Positions 6,842 through 6,956 of a stretch of 6,956 nt of DNA are shown here, piece by piece. The DNA is taken from positions 1 through 6,956 of the forward strand of contig BTUV01000123.1 in the NCBI GenBank assembly GCA_045863035.1, read 5' to 3'. Made by a program: the position numbers and the translations under genes. The stretch comes from H2-BAC3 sp045863035. Lineage in GTDB: Bacteria; Bacteroidota; Ignavibacteria; Ignavibacteriales; Ignavibacteriaceae. Numbering within the stretch: position 1 is the stretch's first letter; every line of letters begins with the position of its first letter. The notes under the pieces are model-generated. The model ran no database searches. It saw nothing but the letters and a program-made list of their open reading frames with translations, and was not told the origin of the DNA.

Positions 6842-6908
6842 GTAGAGACGCTGCAAATGCCAACCGGATGTTATGTTCACGGTGATCTTTTGCATTTGCA
6901 TCGTCTCA
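6842..6908 (+). repeat. Palindromic repeat, copy 3
   Basis: The arm at 6845-6860 pairs with 6892-6907 over 15 of 16 positions, the exception being C6851 against T6901. Its loop is identical to that of copy 2. The left arm of copy 2 and the right arm of this copy are perfect complements, including the variable position. Confidence 0.85.
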
Positions 6909-6956
6909 GGGAAGTATGAGAAACCCCGCGCAGGATATATATTTTTGTAGAGACGC

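Larger units (their letters stand above)
6618..6956. other. Gene-free repeat island downstream of comM
   Basis: No believable gene is present. It holds the TGAATTG heptamer array, about 80 bases of AT-rich spacer (6654-6736) and the 104-base tandem array. In the spacer, CCAT-cag-ATGG (6667-6677) is only a minor hairpin. No clear intrinsic terminator for comM is visible; the large palindromes could stall transcription but lack a U-tract. Confidence 0.7.
6737..6956 (+). repeat. Tandem array of 104-105 base units, running off the end
   Basis: Units begin with TGTAGAGACG at 6737, 6841 and 6946, giving periods of 104 and 105; the third is cut by the window end after 11 bases. Units 1 and 2 differ only at A6747/C6851, A6797/T6901 and one extra T in the run before 6946. 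Each unit is a palindrome of 63 bases plus a constant spacer of about 41 bases ending in TATATATTTT. The same TATATATTTT also precedes the first unit (6728-6737), so it may belong to the element. The near identity implies recent duplication. Confidence 0.92.

Noticed and set aside
6591..6863. 90-residue open frame on the minus strand
   Set aside because: It overlaps the comM end, the TGAATTG array and a palindrome; the peptide is repeat-derived (HNSQFTIHNS).
6737..6956. CRISPR array
   Set aside because: Regular spacing is present, but the whole 104-base unit repeats, including the would-be spacer, and no cas gene is nearby.
29..6956. Composite transposon bounded by inverted repeats
   Set aside because: The interior is core respiratory and housekeeping genes with no transposase or integrase, and the palindromes are diverged and tandem on one side. 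Independent insertions explain the layout better.

Overview
The window looks like a chromosomal housekeeping segment from a Gram-negative bacterium, most likely of the Bacteroidota/Chlorobiota/Ignavibacteriota group. That placement is inferred from the protein flavour, AT-rich spacers, heptanucleotide tandem repeats and dispersed palindromes; no rRNA or other marker is present to prove it. All five confident protein genes lie on the + strand.

Layout. Positions 1-493 hold no convincing gene. This stretch contains a palindromic repeat (29-99, minus orientation), an 8-copy heptamer array (117-175), a probable minus-strand intrinsic terminator (200-217), and a region of mutually complementary TGAGA/TCTCA blocks (247-364) that may be a folded leader. 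A tight gene cluster follows: an M16 zinc peptidase (494-1741, TTG start), nuoG (1764-3440), nuoH (3454-4479) and nuoI (4494-4988), with gaps of only 13-22 bases. A strong intrinsic terminator (5003-5050) closes it. A separate gene, comM/yifB (5079-6617), comes next. Positions 6618-6956 are again gene-free: a second heptamer array (6621-6653), then a tandem array of about 104-base units, each carrying the same palindrome family as the left end. The array runs off the window.

Function. NuoG, NuoH and NuoI are consecutive pieces of respiratory complex I: NuoG and NuoI carry the iron-sulfur wire and NuoH joins it to the membrane quinone site. All expected cluster ligands are visible. nuoEF and nuoJKLMN are absent and a terminator follows nuoI, so the complex I genes are probably split over several loci. 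The peptidase in front of nuoG is likely co-transcribed, but nothing in the sequence ties it to complex I. ComM is an AAA+ ATPase linked in other bacteria to recombination of incoming DNA.

No new multi-gene system is visible. The least explained material is non-coding: the palindrome family with its consistently imperfect stem position and inverted flanking copies, and the possible switching leader before the M16 gene.
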